DNA of 64,000 bases from Elysia crispata. Lineage: Eukaryota > Mollusca > Gastropoda > Plakobranchidae. The notes under the pieces were generated by a model. That model did no database searches. It saw only the letters and a list, made by a program, of their open reading frames with translations, and was not told the origin of the DNA. The stretch lies in contig JAWDGP010003608.1 in assembly GCA_033675545.1 (NCBI GenBank), forward strand, positions 275,613-339,612, written 5' to 3'. Shown in pieces: positions 26,851 to 41,397 of the stretch. The position numbers were made by a program, and so were the translations under genes. Position 1 is the stretch's first letter; every line of letters starts with the position of its first letter.

Positions 26851-27299
26851 AGATCTAATGTTTAGATGCTTTTGCCTTGATAGCTCGTAAAGTTTTGTGA
26901 ATGACCTAAAGATCCACAGAACAATAATATTGCTTTGTATGGTAAACATTTCGGACACATCTAGAATTATTTTATTATTTATTTGAATTAAGTGACGGAT
27001 TAGACCCAAAGCAGAAAAGGAATACTTTAACTTACTCGATAACATATGCTCCAGATTATATTGATCTCTTTTTTTTTGCGTTAGATGAGATGCTGTTAGT
27101 TTGTCGCTGTACTAGCTTCTTCTGCGTTAGAACCATGCTTCTTGATTACTAATCATGCTAAGATGTTTTGTGGCCTGTTCTTGTCTTTTCTATTTATTTC
27201 ATCTGGGATTCCTCTCCTTTGCCCTCTACTTGGACTGACGCATCAATTTTTTTTTTTTAAAATCAGTCGAAACAAATGAATATCACCAGGAGCCGAAAG
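26851..27299. other. Unique AT-rich intronic segment
   Basis: Nothing recognised. Confidence 0.5.
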
Positions 27300-28050
27300 G
27301 CTTCGCTATTGCAACTTTCAGACCAATCACCTTTTTGTATCGTCACCTCCATTTGTTACGTTTGTTGTGAAACCTTTCACACCAATCACTTCTCTATATC
27401 ATCACTACCAGCTGTAACGTTTGTTGTAGAACATGGCATCACAATCATCTCTTTGTATCATCAGCACCATCTAAAAGGTTTGGTAATGGAACATCGCCCA
27501 CCATTCAGCTATCTATAATATTATTATCATCAGCACCATGTAAAAGGTTTGCTGTGGAATATTGTACAGCGATCAGCTATCTATAATATTATTATCAGCA
27601 GCAACATCTAAAAGGTTTGCTGTAAAATATCGTACACCAATCAGCTATCTATAATATTATTATCAGCAGCACCATCTAAAAGATTTGCTTTGGAACATTG
27701 CAAACCAATCAGCTATCTACAATATTATTTTATTATTATCTTCAGCAACATCTAAAAGGTTTGCTGGAGAATATCGTACACCAATCAGCTATCTATAATA
27801 TTATTATCATCAGCACCATCTAAATGGTTTGCCGTGGAACATTGCACACCGATCAGCAAACTATAATATTATTATCATCAGCACCGTCTAAAAGGTATGC
27901 TGTAGAACATTGAACACCAATCAGTGATCTATAATTTTATTATCACCAGCACCATCTGGTTTCCTGTAGAACATACCAATCAGCTATCTATAATATTACT
28001 ATCATCAGCACCATCTAAAAGGTTAGCTGTGGAACATCACATACCAATCA
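27300..28050. repeat. About 68-bp minisatellite, about 11 copies
   Basis: The unit holds cagctatctataatattatt, atcatcagcaccatctaaaa and ggtttgctgtggaacattg. The spacing is 68 in the regular part and longer where extra attatt units are inserted. Confidence 0.94.
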
Positions 28051-28177
28051 GCTGTCTCTCTGTCTCTCTGTTTTGTTTTTGTTTTTGTTTTTTTTTTGTT
28101 TTTTTTTTGTTTTTTTGCCTCTCTATGTCTCTGTGCCTCTCTCTTACTGTCTCTGTCTGTCTCTGTCTTGCTCTCTG

Positions 28178-28222
<45 letters not shown>

Positions 28223-28260
28223 TACTCTCTCTGTCTCTCTCTGACTCTCTCTCTCTCTCT
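28051..28260. repeat. T-rich and CT-rich simple sequence
   Basis: GTTTTTTT blocks followed by CT with CTGTCT interruptions. Confidence 0.9.
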
Positions 28261-28576
28261 ATTTGTTTTTGGTGTCAAGCTTAGGTTTGTTTTCTTTCCG
28301 TGAGTTTTTCTCTCATCACTCTATCTTCTGGCGTGAGTCCAGTCTGGTCACTGCTCGGTGCCTGGTGAAATTTGTTGATGAGTCTTGGTTCTTCTACTCT
28401 TTCGTTGTGGACTGGGCTTTCCTCGGAGAAACTCGATCCGTGGCCTGTTGTTTCGCTAGGTGTCAGTGCATGTCTATACTGGTATCTCACCCTCCCTAAT
28501 AGCCACATAGCCACATAGCCACACTGTTTAGGTGAACGGTTGGGCTGGTTGACAAAACAGCCGTTTTTATACTCGA
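28261..28576. other. Unique intronic segment
   Basis: ORFs on both strands without recognised features; a short agccacat triple repeat near 28500-28525. Confidence 0.45.
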
Positions 28577-28736
28577 CTCCTCCTCCTCCTCCTCCTCCTC
28601 CTCCTCCTCCTCCTCCTTCTTCTTCTTCTTCTTCTTCTTCTTCTTCTTCTTCTTCTTCTTCTTCTTCTTCTTCTTCTTCTTCTTCTTCTTCTTCTTCTTC
28701 TTCTTCTTCTTCTTCTTCTTCTTCTTCTTCTTCTTC
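28577..28736. repeat. (TCC)n-(TTC)n trinucleotide tract
   Basis: About 13 TCC followed by 40 TTC units. It reads as poly-Pro/poly-Ser or poly-Arg depending on frame. A GAA/TTC tract of this length can form triplex DNA (established knowledge). Confidence 0.97.
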
Positions 28737-29474
28737 GTTCCGTATTTATCCCGAGATGTGCCTGAAAACTCTTCCCTCTGTCCACCTTCCCTCTCTCTTT
28801 CAGTATTTCCAAGCTGTACTTGCGGCTTAACTAGGTGTGAAGCTGACTCCGCTCACAAACAGATTCTTGTACACATTTCTTCTGTCATATTTACCTGTGC
28901 ATCCCTCTCCCTCGGCGCAACCCCATCCCCGTTCCTCCCCTGTGTGGCTCCCCCTCGTGAGTCCTACCGTCTAAGATGAGAGCCTCCTGTATGGTCCCGA
29001 CTCACCGTCTGCCCGACCAGTCCATGGTTCGGCTACAGTAGAGAGAAGATAGGTGTTAGATATAATAGCTCCAGGTCTACAGAGCTGCCTGGAATGTCTG
29101 CAGTGCTTGGTTGTGTCCGCTACTTGAGTCAGATCCCAGCCCTACCAGGCCATTCTTACATAGATTAGAAACGACAGCGGTGTATAGGGAATTCCCGCAC
29201 CGTTTTTTATAATAGCATAAGCCAAGCCTGGTTTTCTCTGGAATAACTCTTTTATTGTGTTGCGCTAATTTTTACTCGGAAGTTCAAGTTGTCAACTGGA
29301 ACAAGTGTTTTTTTTTCTTTTATTCTGAATGAGATCTGGACACTCCAAGTTGGTCAACTAAGCTCAGTTCTTTCATCCCTGGACACATCTTTGCAGGACT
29401 TATGGTAAGCCATGGCTCTGAAGATTTATTGCTTTCCTAACTTCATCGTGAACTGTTACGTGTTTCGCCAAATG
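28737..29474. other. Unique intronic segment
   Basis: No supported feature. Confidence 0.5.
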
Positions 29475-29790
29475 CTTTGGTCTAATATGCGAAGTTTTCA
29501 GTCACGAGTGGTTTGGTTTAATGTCACGAAGTTTTCCGTCATAAGTGGTTGGTTTAATATCCGAACTTTTCAGTCGGGACTGGTTTGGTTTATTATCCGA
29601 AGTTTTCAGTCATGAGTGGTTTGGTTTAATGTCCGAGATTTTCAGTCGCGATTGGTTTGGTTAAATATCTGAAGTTTTAAATCAGGAGGACATAGGTTTA
29701 ATGTCCGAAGTTTTCCGTCACGAGTGTTTGGTTTATTATCCGAAGTTTTCAGTGGCGAGTAGTTTGGTTTAATATCCGAAGTTTTCCGTC
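29475..29790. repeat. 36-bp minisatellite, about 9 copies
   Basis: The unit is ggtttggtttaatgtccgaa plus gttttcagtcacgagt, with moderately diverged copies. Confidence 0.94.
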
Positions 29791-32700
29791 GCAAAGTATT
29801 ATAGTCTGCGCCGTGAATAATAGGGAAGTTAGGCTCCGCTTCTCGGAGATGACTTCATCCAGTTGATGATTGTGACAGACTTCCCAGGTCAGGTGACATG
29901 CATAGAGCGACATTGACAGACTTCCCAAGTCAGGTGACATGCATAGAGCGACATTGACAGACTTCCCAAGTCAGGTGACATGCATAGAGCGACATTGACA
30001 GACTTCCCAAGTCAGGTGACATGCATAGAGAGACATTGACAGTCTTATCGCGTCAGGATATAAATACCTTGAGACATTGACAGACTTCCTAGGTCAGGTA
30101 ACATGCATAGAGCAAGATTGACAGTCTTACCAGGTCAGGTGATATGCATAGATAGATACTGACAGTCTTATCATATCAGGTGACATTTACAGAGAATCAT
30201 TGATAGTTTAATCAGGTCAGGTGACATGCAGACATAAATATTGACCGTCTTATCACGTCTGGTGAAATGCAGAGAGACATTGAAAGTTATCGCGCCAGGT
30301 GACATATACAGAAAGACATTGACAGTCTTATCGCGTCAGGATGCAAATACCTTGAGACATTGACGAAATTTCTAGGTCATGCACAGAGACGTTGGCAGTC
30401 TTATCGCGTCACGTGACATACGTAGAGAGACATTGACAGACTTTCCAGTTCAAATGACATGCAGTTAGCAGTCTTATTACGTCAGGTGACATTCCAAATA
30501 GACACTGACAATTTTATCGCGTCAGGATACATTGAGAGAGATCAGGTCAGGTCAGGTGACATACATAGACATTGATAGTCTTATCAAATCAGGTGACATG
30601 CATAGCGATACATTGACAGTCTTATCAGATCATTTGACATGCATAGAGACATTGTCAGGATTATCAGATCAGGTGACATGCATAGAGACATTGTCAGGCT
30701 TATCAGATCATTTGACATGCATAGAGACATTGTCAGGCTTATCAGATCAGGTGACATGCATAGAGACATTGACAGTCTTATCAGATCATTTGACATGCAT
30801 AGAGACATTCTCAGGCTTATCAGATCAGGTGACATGCATAGAGACATTGACAGTCTTATCAGATCAGGTGACACGCATAGAGACATTGACAGTCTTATCA
30901 GATCAGGTGACACGCATAGAGACATTGTCAGGCTTATCAGATCATTTGACATGCATAGAGACATTGTCAGGCTTATCAGATCATTTGACATGCATAGAGA
31001 CATTGTCAGGCTTATCAGATCATTTGACATGCATAGAGACATTGTCAGGCTTATCAGATCAGGTGACATGCATAGAGACATTGACAGTCTTATCAGATCA
31101 TTTGACATGCATAGAGACATTGTCAGGCTTATCAGATCAGGTGACACGCATAGAGACATTGACAGTCTTATCAGATCAGGTGACATGCATAGAGACATTG
31201 ACAGTCTTATCAGATCAGGTGACATGCATAGAGACATTGACAGTCTTATCAGATCAGGTGACACGCATAGAGACATTGACAGTCTTATCAGATCAGGTGA
31301 CATGCATAGAGACATTGACAGTCTTATCAGATCAGGTGACATGCATAGAGACATTGACAGTCTTATCAGATCAGGTGACACGCATAGAGACATTGGCAGT
31401 CTTATCAGATCAGGTGACACGCATAGAGACATTGTCAGGCTTATCAGATCAGGTGACATGCATAGAGACATTGACAGTCTTATCAGATCAGGTGACATGC
31501 ATAGAGACATTGACAGTCTTATCAGATCAGGTGACATGCATAGAGGCACACTGACAGGCTTACCAGATCAGGTGGCATGCATAGAGATACACTGACAGGC
31601 TTACCAGGTCAGGTGACATGCATAGAGATACACTGACAGTCTTACCAGATCAGGTGACATGCATAGAGATACACTGACAGTCTTACCAGATCAGGTGACA
31701 TGCATAGAGACATTGACAGTCTTATCAGATCAGGTGACATGCATAGAGACATTGACAGTCTTATCAGATCAGGTGACATGCATAGAGATACACTGACAGT
31801 CTTACCAGATCAGGTGACATGCATAGAGATACACTGACAGTCTTACCAGATCAGGTGACATGCATAGAGATACACTGACAGTCTTACCAGATCAGGTGAC
31901 ATGCATAGAGACATTGACAGTCTTATCAGATCAGGTGACATGCATAGAGACATTGACAGTCTTATCAGATCAGGTGACATGCATAGAGATACACTGACAG
32001 TCTTACCAGATCAGGTGACATGCATAGAGATACACTGACAGTCTTACCAGATCAGGTGACATGCATAGAGATACACTGACAGTCTTACCAGATCAGGTGA
32101 CATGCATAGAGACATTGACAGTCTTATCAGATCAGGTGACATGCATAGAGACATTGACAGGCTTATCAGATCAGGTGACATGCATAGAGATACATTGACA
32201 GTCTTACCAGATCAGGTGACATGCATAGAGATACACTGACAGTCTTACCAGATCAGGTGACATGCATAGAGATACACTGACAGTCTTACCAGATCAGGTG
32301 ACATGCATAGAGATACACTGACAGTCTTACCAGATCAGGTGACATGCATAGAGACATTGACAGTCTTATCAGATCAGGTGACATGCATGGAGACATTGTC
32401 AGGCTTATCAGATCAGGTGACATGCATAGAGACATTGACAGTCTTATCAGATCAGGTGACATGCATAGAGGCATTGACAGTCTTATCAGATCAGGTGACA
32501 TGCATAGAGGCACACTGACAGGCTTACCAGGTCAGGTGACATGCATAGAGGCACACTGACAGGCTTACCAGGTCAGGTGACATGCATAGAGAGACATTGA
32601 CAGTCTTATCAGATCAGGTGACATTCATAGAGATACACTGACAGTCTTACCAGGTCAGGTGACATTCATAGAGATACACTGACAGTCTTATCAGATCAGG

Positions 32701-33199
32701 TGACATTCATAGAGATACACTGACAGTCTTATCAGATCAGGTGACATTCATAGAGATACACTGACAGTCTTACCAGATCAGGTGACATGCATAGAGGCAC
32801 ACTGACAGTCTTATCAGATCAGGTGACATGCATAGAGATACACTGACAGCCTCATCACGAATGCTAACATGTTTATTGAGACATTGACAGTCTTACCAGG
32901 TCAGGTGACATGCATAGAGAGACATTGACAGTCTTATCAGATCAGGTGACATTCATAGAGATACACTGACAGTCTTATCAGATCAGGTGACATTCATAGA
33001 GAGACATTGACAGTCTTACCAGGTCAGGTGACATGCATAGAGAGACATTGACAGTCTTATCAGATCAGGTGACATTCATAGAGATACACTGACAGCCTCA
33101 TCACGAATGCTAACATGTTTATTGAGACATTGACAGTCTTATCAGGTCAGAAATAGTGACGTGCACAATGAGAAGTAGACAGCCTTATCAAGTCAGGTG

Positions 33200-33205
<6 letters not shown>

Positions 33206-33241
<36 letters not shown>
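33206..33241. repeat. (GA)n inside the 39/41-bp array
   Basis: A pure GA run inserted between minisatellite copies. Confidence 0.93.
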
Positions 33242-33244
<3 letters not shown>

Positions 33245-33431
33245 CATTGACAGTCTTACCAGGTCAGGTGGAATGCATAGAGAGACATTGATAGTCTTAC
33301 CACGTAAGGTGACATGTACATTTAGACATTGGCAGTCTTATTACGTCAGGTGAAATTTACAGAGAGAATTGACAGTTTGTATCAGGTCAGATGACATGCA
33401 TAGAGAGTCATTGGTAGTTTTATTACGTCAG

Positions 33432-33436
33432 GAGAT

Positions 33437-33500
<64 letters not shown>
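33432..33500. repeat. (TA)n inside the 39/41-bp array
   Basis: About 34 pure TA units within a minisatellite copy, probably grown from the gatatagata-type sequence. Confidence 0.95.
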
Positions 33501-33505
<5 letters not shown>

Positions 33506-34150
33506 GAGACACTGACAGTCCTACCAGTGACATGCATAGAGAGACATTGACAGTCTTATCACGTCAGTTGACATATGCAGAGAGACATTAACAGTTTTTT
33601 ACAAGTCAGGGGACATGCAGCGATAAACATCGACAGTCTTATCTCGTCAGGTGACATGCAGACATAGATATTGACAGTCATATCACGGCAGGTGACATGC
33701 AGACATAGATATTGACAGTCTTATCACGGCAGGTGACATGGAGAGTTAGATATTGACAGTCTTATCACGGCAGGTGACATGCAGACATAGACATTGACAG
33801 TCTTATCACGTCAGGTGACATGGAGAGTTAGATATTGACAGTCTTATCACGGCAGGTGACATGCAGACATAGACATTGACAGTCTTATCACGTCAGATGA
33901 CATGGAGAGTTAGATATTGACAGTCTTATCACGGCAGGTGACATGCAGACATAGACATTGACAGTCTTATCACGTCAGGTGACATGGAGAGTTAGACATT
34001 GACAGTCTTATCACGTCAGGTGACATGGAGAGTTAGACATTGACAGTCTTTTCGCGTCAGGTGACATGGAGAGTTAGACATTGACGGTCTATCAGTTGAT
34101 ATTATACAGAGAGATATTGACTGTCTCATCATGTCAGGTGACATGGACAG

Positions 34151-34938
<788 letters not shown>

Positions 34939-36309
34939 TGTCTGTAATAAAGAAAAGAAGAAAATATTCTGCAGCCCTGAATATAATGCGGACAATTCTG
35001 TCGACAAGAAGGAAGAGGAGGAAGTATGTTGAGTCCTAGAGCTTGTTGTGGAAGACTCGAACTGCCGGACCTTGTTCAGTCTCACGTGCCAGGTTCCTCG
35101 CCTCACGTCTGCCAGCGTGAGAGATGCTCGCAGGAACCACTCGTCGAGAAAACCGGCAGATAATGAGGATCCGTCTCTGGTCTAAATTAGCTCATCGGGG
35201 GCGGATAATTCTTGAAGCTGTTAAGCCATGTAAAGCAAGTCAGAAGGTGTATGTGTGTGTGTGTGTGTCGGCCTAATGAAGGTAAATTGCTGGGGGTGTG
35301 GATGTGTTTGTGTGTGGCGGGGAGGGATGAAAGGAGGATAACAACATTCTGGGATTGTGTAAGTTAGGTGAAAACCAGGACAGTGAACAAGGGGAAGTAA
35401 ACGTTAGGACCACCTGAAGCTGATCAGATTACACCCGGTCGAGCATGGCTTCGATTTCCTTCACAGACTCAGCGGCGGCTCGGGGCAGACGGCCGGGGTG
35501 TAAATCATGCCTGAGGCTTTCACTGGTTTCACTGTTTCACTACGTGCAGGGAGTGTTTACGATGCCGCGGTATAAATCACATTGGTACACACCAGTCGTC
35601 TGCTGGGATACTCCTGGCTAACAGTGTATCCAGTGGATCCCCCCTCTGGTCGCGGGCATCGACAAAGTGGCGGAAACAGCGGCTTTGCTGGATTGAACTT
35701 TGTTCTAGAAAAAGTTTATTGACCATCCCAGAAAAGATTGAGCTTATTGTGAGAGATTTGAAACTGCACCACTTGCCTACAGGTTAAACACCAGCCATTA
35801 GTACACGGCGTGATAGGCAGCATCAGATCTGGGATAGAACCATCAACAGCTAGTCGCACCTCTACAGCGCATTAAAAAATGACGCTTGAGGGACCAGGAC
35901 TTGCGGGATTTCCCAATTTACACTAACGTTGAGGCCAGGTCATGTTCTTCAGGTATTTTAGAAACTATGAAACCAAAGGAAACGCCATCTGATGAAGGGC
36001 TTATAATTATAGCTTTTGTTTTTTCTTGTTTTCTTTATTATATATAATAAATATTTTTTGTTGTTTCCTTTCCTGCATAAAATTTTCCAACCACTCATGG
36101 GTTGGGTTATCGGGCGTAATTACTCTGGAAGCGTCAATCCAGTATATTGTACTTTGTTAATACAACTGAAGATGAGAACAGTTTCTCTGACAATGCGGTA
36201 GGTATGTGCGCGTGTCTGTAGGTCTAAGTGTGTGTTGCAAGGGAAGGCTGGTATGGTTAACTGTACGATACAAATGGATATGTCGGGAAGTTCAAGAGGT
36301 TTCACACAG
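34939..36309. other. Unique intronic segment
   Basis: About 1.4 kb free of tandem repeats apart from a GT run near 35250. It is one of the longest unique intronic stretches. No exon in a KIF26-compatible phase found. Confidence 0.5.
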
Positions 36310-36965
36310 TTTTACCATAAGAACCGTGAACAATGTTCCGTTATGTGGGTATAAGTATCATGTTAGCAAGGAACAGCTGGCCCCAGAGTTATCTCTCTTG
36401 ATATCAGTACAGAAACCGTGAACAATGTTCCGCTGTGTTCATAAATATCATGCTACAAGGAACAGATGGCCCCAGAGTTATCTCTCTTGATATCAGTACA
36501 GAAACCGTGAACAATGTTCCGCTGTGTTCATAAATATCCCCAGAGTTATCTCTCTTGATATCGGTACAGAAACCGTGAACAATGTTCCTCTGTGTTCATA
36601 AATATCCCCAGAGTTATCTCTCTTGATATCGGTACAGAAACCGTGAACAATGTTCCGCTGTGTTCATAAATATCATGCTAGCAAGGAACAGCTGGCCCCA
36701 GAGTTATCTCTCTTGATATCGGTATAGGAACCGTGAAAAATGTTCTGTTGTGTTGATAAATATCATGCTAGCCAGAAACAGCTGGCCCCAGAGTTATCTC
36801 TCTTGATATCGGTATAGTAACCGTGAACGATCTTCCGCTGTGTTCATAAATATCATGCTACAAGGAACAGCTGGTCCTATAGTTATCTCTCTTGATATCG
36901 GTATAGGAACCGTGAAAAATATTTCGCTGTGTTGATAAATATCATGCTAGCAAGGAACAGCTTGT
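36310..36965. repeat. About 90-bp minisatellite with 60-bp deleted forms
   Basis: The full unit has aaccgtgaacaatgttccgc, ataaatatcatgctagcaag, gaacagctggccccagagtt and atctctcttgatatcggtac. Two copies lack the middle (catgctagcaaggaacagctgg) part. Confidence 0.94.
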
Positions 36966-37004
36966 GCCAGAGACATCTTCTAATTCTCTTTTACTGCTCT
37001 TGCT

Positions 37005-37610
37005 TTGTATGAACACAGGAGACATCTCTACAATCTCTTTAATTGTGATCACAGGGGACATCCCTAAATTCTCTTTAACTTTGAACACATGAGACATCTC
37101 TACAATCTCTTTAATTGTGAACACAGGAGACATCTCTACATTCTATTTAACTGTGAACACAGGAGACATCTCTACAATCTCTTTAATTGTGAACACAGGG
37201 GACATCCCTAAATTCTCTTTAACTTTGAACACATGAGACATCTCTACAATCTCTTTAATTGTGAACATAGGAGACATCTCTACATTCTATTTAACTGTGA
37301 ACACAGGAGACATCTCTACAATCTCTTTAATTGTGAACACAGGAGACATCTCTACATTCTATTTAACTGTGAACACAGGAGACATCTGTACAATCTCTTT
37401 AATTGTGAACATAGGAGACATCTCTACATTCTATTTAACTGTGAACACAGGAGACATCTCTACATTCTCTTTAACTGTGAACACAGGAGGCATTTCTTCA
37501 ATCTCTTTAACTGTGAACACAGGAGACAACTGTGAACACAGGAGGCATCTCTACATTCTCTTTAACTGTGAACACAGAAGACATCTCTACATTCTCCTTT
37601 ACTGCTCCAG
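37005..37610. repeat. 36-bp minisatellite, about 17 copies
   Basis: The unit is gtgaacacaggagacatctc plus tacaatctctttaatt, with an attctatttaact variant that alternates with it in places. Open plus frames of about 100 residues follow from the 36-base period. Confidence 0.96.
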
Positions 37611-37670
37611 CTTGGTGTGAACACAAGCAATTGATTTTTCTCTTTCTTTCTTCTGACTCATTCTCACACA

Positions 37671-38219
<549 letters not shown>

Positions 38220-38896
38220 CGACACCAATATCACCAACATCACTGCCATGAACTATAACATTCAAGTTAATCTAAAGTGTGAGAGTAGCTCTCTACCCAG
38301 TACAACACCAATATCAGCCACATTACCACCATGAACTATAACATTTAAGTTAATCTAGAATGTGACAGTAGCTCTATATTCTCTTATCTCTCTCTCCCCA
38401 GTACAACACCAATATCAGCCACATTACCACCATGAACCAAAACATTTAAATATATCTAGAATGTGACAGTAGCTCTATATTCTCTTATCTCTCTCCCCAG
38501 TACAACACCAATATCAGCCACATTACCACCATGAACTATAACATTTAAGTTAATCTAGAAAGTGAGAGTAGCTCTAGGTTCGCTTATCTCCCTCCCCAGT
38601 ACAACACCAATATTAGCAACATCATCACCATGAACTGTAACATTCAAGTTAATGTAAAGTGTGACAGTAGCTCTAGGTTCGCTTATCTCCCTCCCCAGTA
38701 CAACACCAATATTAGCAACATCATCACCATGAACTGTAACATTCAAGTTAATGTAAAGTGTGACAGTAGCTCTATGTTCGCTTATCTCCCTCCCCAGTAC
38801 AACACCAATATTAGCAACATCACCACCATGAACTTTAATATTCAAGTTAATGTAAAGTGTGATAGTAGCTCTATGTTCGCTTATCTCCCTCCCAAG
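38220..38896 (+). repeat. 99-bp minisatellite carrying copies of the exon-3 splice acceptor
   Basis: Copies contain cttatctccctccccag followed by tacaacaccaatattagc. The cgcttatctcc word is at 38581, 38680, 38779 and 38878, spaced 99. The last copy runs into the genuine acceptor of exon 3, where ccccag is replaced by cccaag. Earlier copies (38280-38580) are more diverged, with ctctctccccag. Each inner copy is thus a potential 3' splice site with an early in-frame TAG behind it. Confidence 0.96.
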
Positions 38897-39041
38897 TCGC
38901 TGGTGGCCGGTCTCGTCTCCATCTGATAGATCTGGGAACAACGTCCAAGTCAAAGGATCCCAACAATGTGTCTCTCAGTCTGTCTGCTCTGGGCAATGTG
39001 GTCATGGCACTCCTCAACGGTCAGCGGCACGTGCCCCACAG
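38897..39041 (+). CDS. KIF26: KIF26 exon 3 of window: motor, switch II and helix alpha-4
   Basis: The acceptor is ttatctccctcccaag and the donor gtgagt. The split codon G|TC gives Val; the exon then reads AGGRSRLHLIDLGTTSKSKD and VSLSLSALGNVVMALLNGQR, HVPH, ending in phase 2. LIDLGTT sits where active kinesins have the switch II motif DLAGSE, so the Gly and Glu needed for nucleotide sensing are absent, as in vertebrate KIF26. LSALGNV is the conserved alpha-4 motif. The polypyrimidine tract and AG of this exon are also present as repeated copies in the 99-bp tandem array that ends exactly here. Confidence 0.93.
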
Positions 39042-40828
39042 GTGAGTGGACATTTTACATCAAATAACATCCAGAAGATTGGAATCTTACACAATTTTAA
39101 ATCAGTTACAGTTACTTCTGTACGTTCCAAACCTGACTGAAGATCATTGAAAGTAGTTTGAAGAAATTCTTTCTGTCATCAGTCCAGTTTGAAAGCCTCA
39201 TAGGCCTGGTAGGTACTAGTTGAATGCCCACCAAGGTCTCTAAACTGACAAGTCTAGTCTCTATCATCTGCTTCATAATTATTTCATAATTAGATTATGA
39301 ATTAAAATATTCTTAGATTTTCTTGGTTGCGGTGTACTGCTACATGGCGGTCTAAGATTTAACAGCTAAACTGCTTGTCACCTGCTCACCGCAACATACC
39401 TGCTCTTTAGTTTTAAATCTCTATTATTCAAATTTGCTGAGGATTGTTCAGGTCTCGAGTTTTAACTTTCCCCCTGATCCGTGACGGGTAAGCAGTTCTT
39501 GTTTTTAAAACAGTGGTACATTTCAAATTTAGTTTGATTTGAAGAAAGCCTTGAACCACTTCTCACAATGACAAGGATGATGATGATGTTATTATCCCTG
39601 TAGTTCCTTAGCAAAAAATGGTTATCCGAGCAGGTAGGAATATTTTCACTGAACACATAGATTCTGGTACCTATTATTTAAGTTCTTGTGCTACAAGCCG
39701 TTGTGCTACCAGCACATGTGTTACAATGTCTCGTGTCCTGAGGGGAGGCCTCATCAGCAGACAGGAGATGCCACGGAGAATACAAGAGACCGTGTTTCCT
39801 TCAGTGTGGGGTTTGGTTTCCTTCTCGAAAGACTTTCTATACCACAGACACGGGCTGTCGGTCTACTCTGCTCTTCTCGTTGTGGGTAAGAGAGGAGGGC
39901 CGGCATTTGTAGATGCAGTAAATGTAAGATGTGAATGTGCTCGTCGCTTCCTCGCTGTAACTTGTGTGGCTGAGCCGCCACTAGACGCTTGGGGATATGG
40001 CCTGGATGCTGTGTGAGGTCAAGAACATTAAAAGCTTTACGTTGTGTGGATATAGTCATCTCGGCAACCTCTAGCCCAGACTCATTCTGTTTTCAGTCTC
40101 CAAGTTCCACTCCCGTTTTACCAGAGCGCCAGAAATAGCCTCACGTGTTATGAGTCAGCGATTAAGAGAGAAAGAGAGGTTGATAGGGATGGAGAGAAAG
40201 AAGCAGTTGAGATGCGAGTAATAAGACTCCGTGTACGGCGGCCGATCTTAATGGCCAAGGCTGTAATTAGCGCTCGGGAAGCGCCGGTCCCAGTCTCTAC
40301 TGCAGCCCGTTACTGCCACCATAAACCTGCTGTGGACAGTCGCTTAGCTCGGCCAGGTCGCCAGTAAAATAGATGATGATGACCAGCTTCAGCGGATCCC
40401 GAGCCTTAGCCTGAAGACCGATGGTCACCGTCCAGCCCTGTAATTCTGGTCAAACGGTCAGTCGTTTTAATGCTCAACCAGCCATTCAGCAGCAGTCATG
40501 AGTTGTGTGCATTGAGCTAGGAGGAGATAGGGAGGGGGCAGTGCATACAATGAGTCAACGGTCAATGTTAGATATTTAGACATGCTGTGAGTCAAGCCAA
40601 ACAGTGGTCATCTCTGCCTTAACTGGACCCTGCCCGGTGTTTATCTCCTGGTGTAGAGTATTTGCCGTCTATATTTTATACCGCTCAGATGACATGTGAC
40701 GCGGCTAGTTCCCACCGGGACCAAGATCTCTGGACTTCTTTGGCCAGGGAAGACTTGATCATGCTGCAGAATATTAAGGAGAAAATAGAAAGATCAAGGC
40801 CAAATATCTCCACCACGGGCTCACACCA
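39042..40828. other. Unique intronic sequence
   Basis: About 1.8 kb without tandem repeats. The 40200-40420 part is GC-rich with taattagcgctcggg and balanced composition, which could be conserved non-coding sequence, but this cannot be tested here. ORFs have no recognised features. Confidence 0.5.
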
Positions 40829-41003
<175 letters not shown>

Positions 41004-41353
41004 CGTTTTTAGGTAGTGCGAAGCAGTTGATAGAATCATAGTTTGGGTGAAGATGACAAAATTTTTTTCTCCTTTGTAGGATACGAACGCTCGCCTCGCC
41101 ACTCAAAGACAGCACGGTTTGAAGGCCTCTTAACTGAGGAGTTCTTGGCGAAGATAGTATTTCCACTAAGCTTCCCTAAATGTCTTGCAATCTAGATTTT
41201 GAGCTTAGATTGGAAAGGTCCGAATCGCGCCAGAGGCATCCATCAAATCTTAAAACATCATCACTTGTCGTTTGAGGCATAAACAGCCATCTATGTCTAA
41301 CGATATTATTCATGTCATCTCTAAATCTATTAGAGTTATAATGACTTTGAGGC

Positions 41354-41397
<44 letters not shown>

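Larger units (their letters stand above)
29870..34150. repeat. 39/41-bp minisatellite, about 105 copies
   Basis: The unit is cttatcagatcaggtgacat plus gcatagagacattgacagt (39). A 41-base form has agatacactgacag and ttaccag. The block 30600-31550 is pure 39-base units, so both strands have open frames of more than 300 residues. From 31600 to 32250 the units form a 201-base higher-order repeat. A 246-base duplication carries cagcctcatcacgaatgcta at 32847 and 33093. The flanks are diverged. Confidence 0.98.

Noticed and set aside
28540-28830. Poly-Pro/poly-Ser and poly-Arg ORFs
   Set aside because: Trinucleotide tract with no conserved flanks.
30532-31595. Three long overlapping ORFs on both strands (318-340 codons)
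   Set aside because: They lie wholly in the 39-bp array; a period divisible by three keeps several frames open at once, and both strands are open equally.
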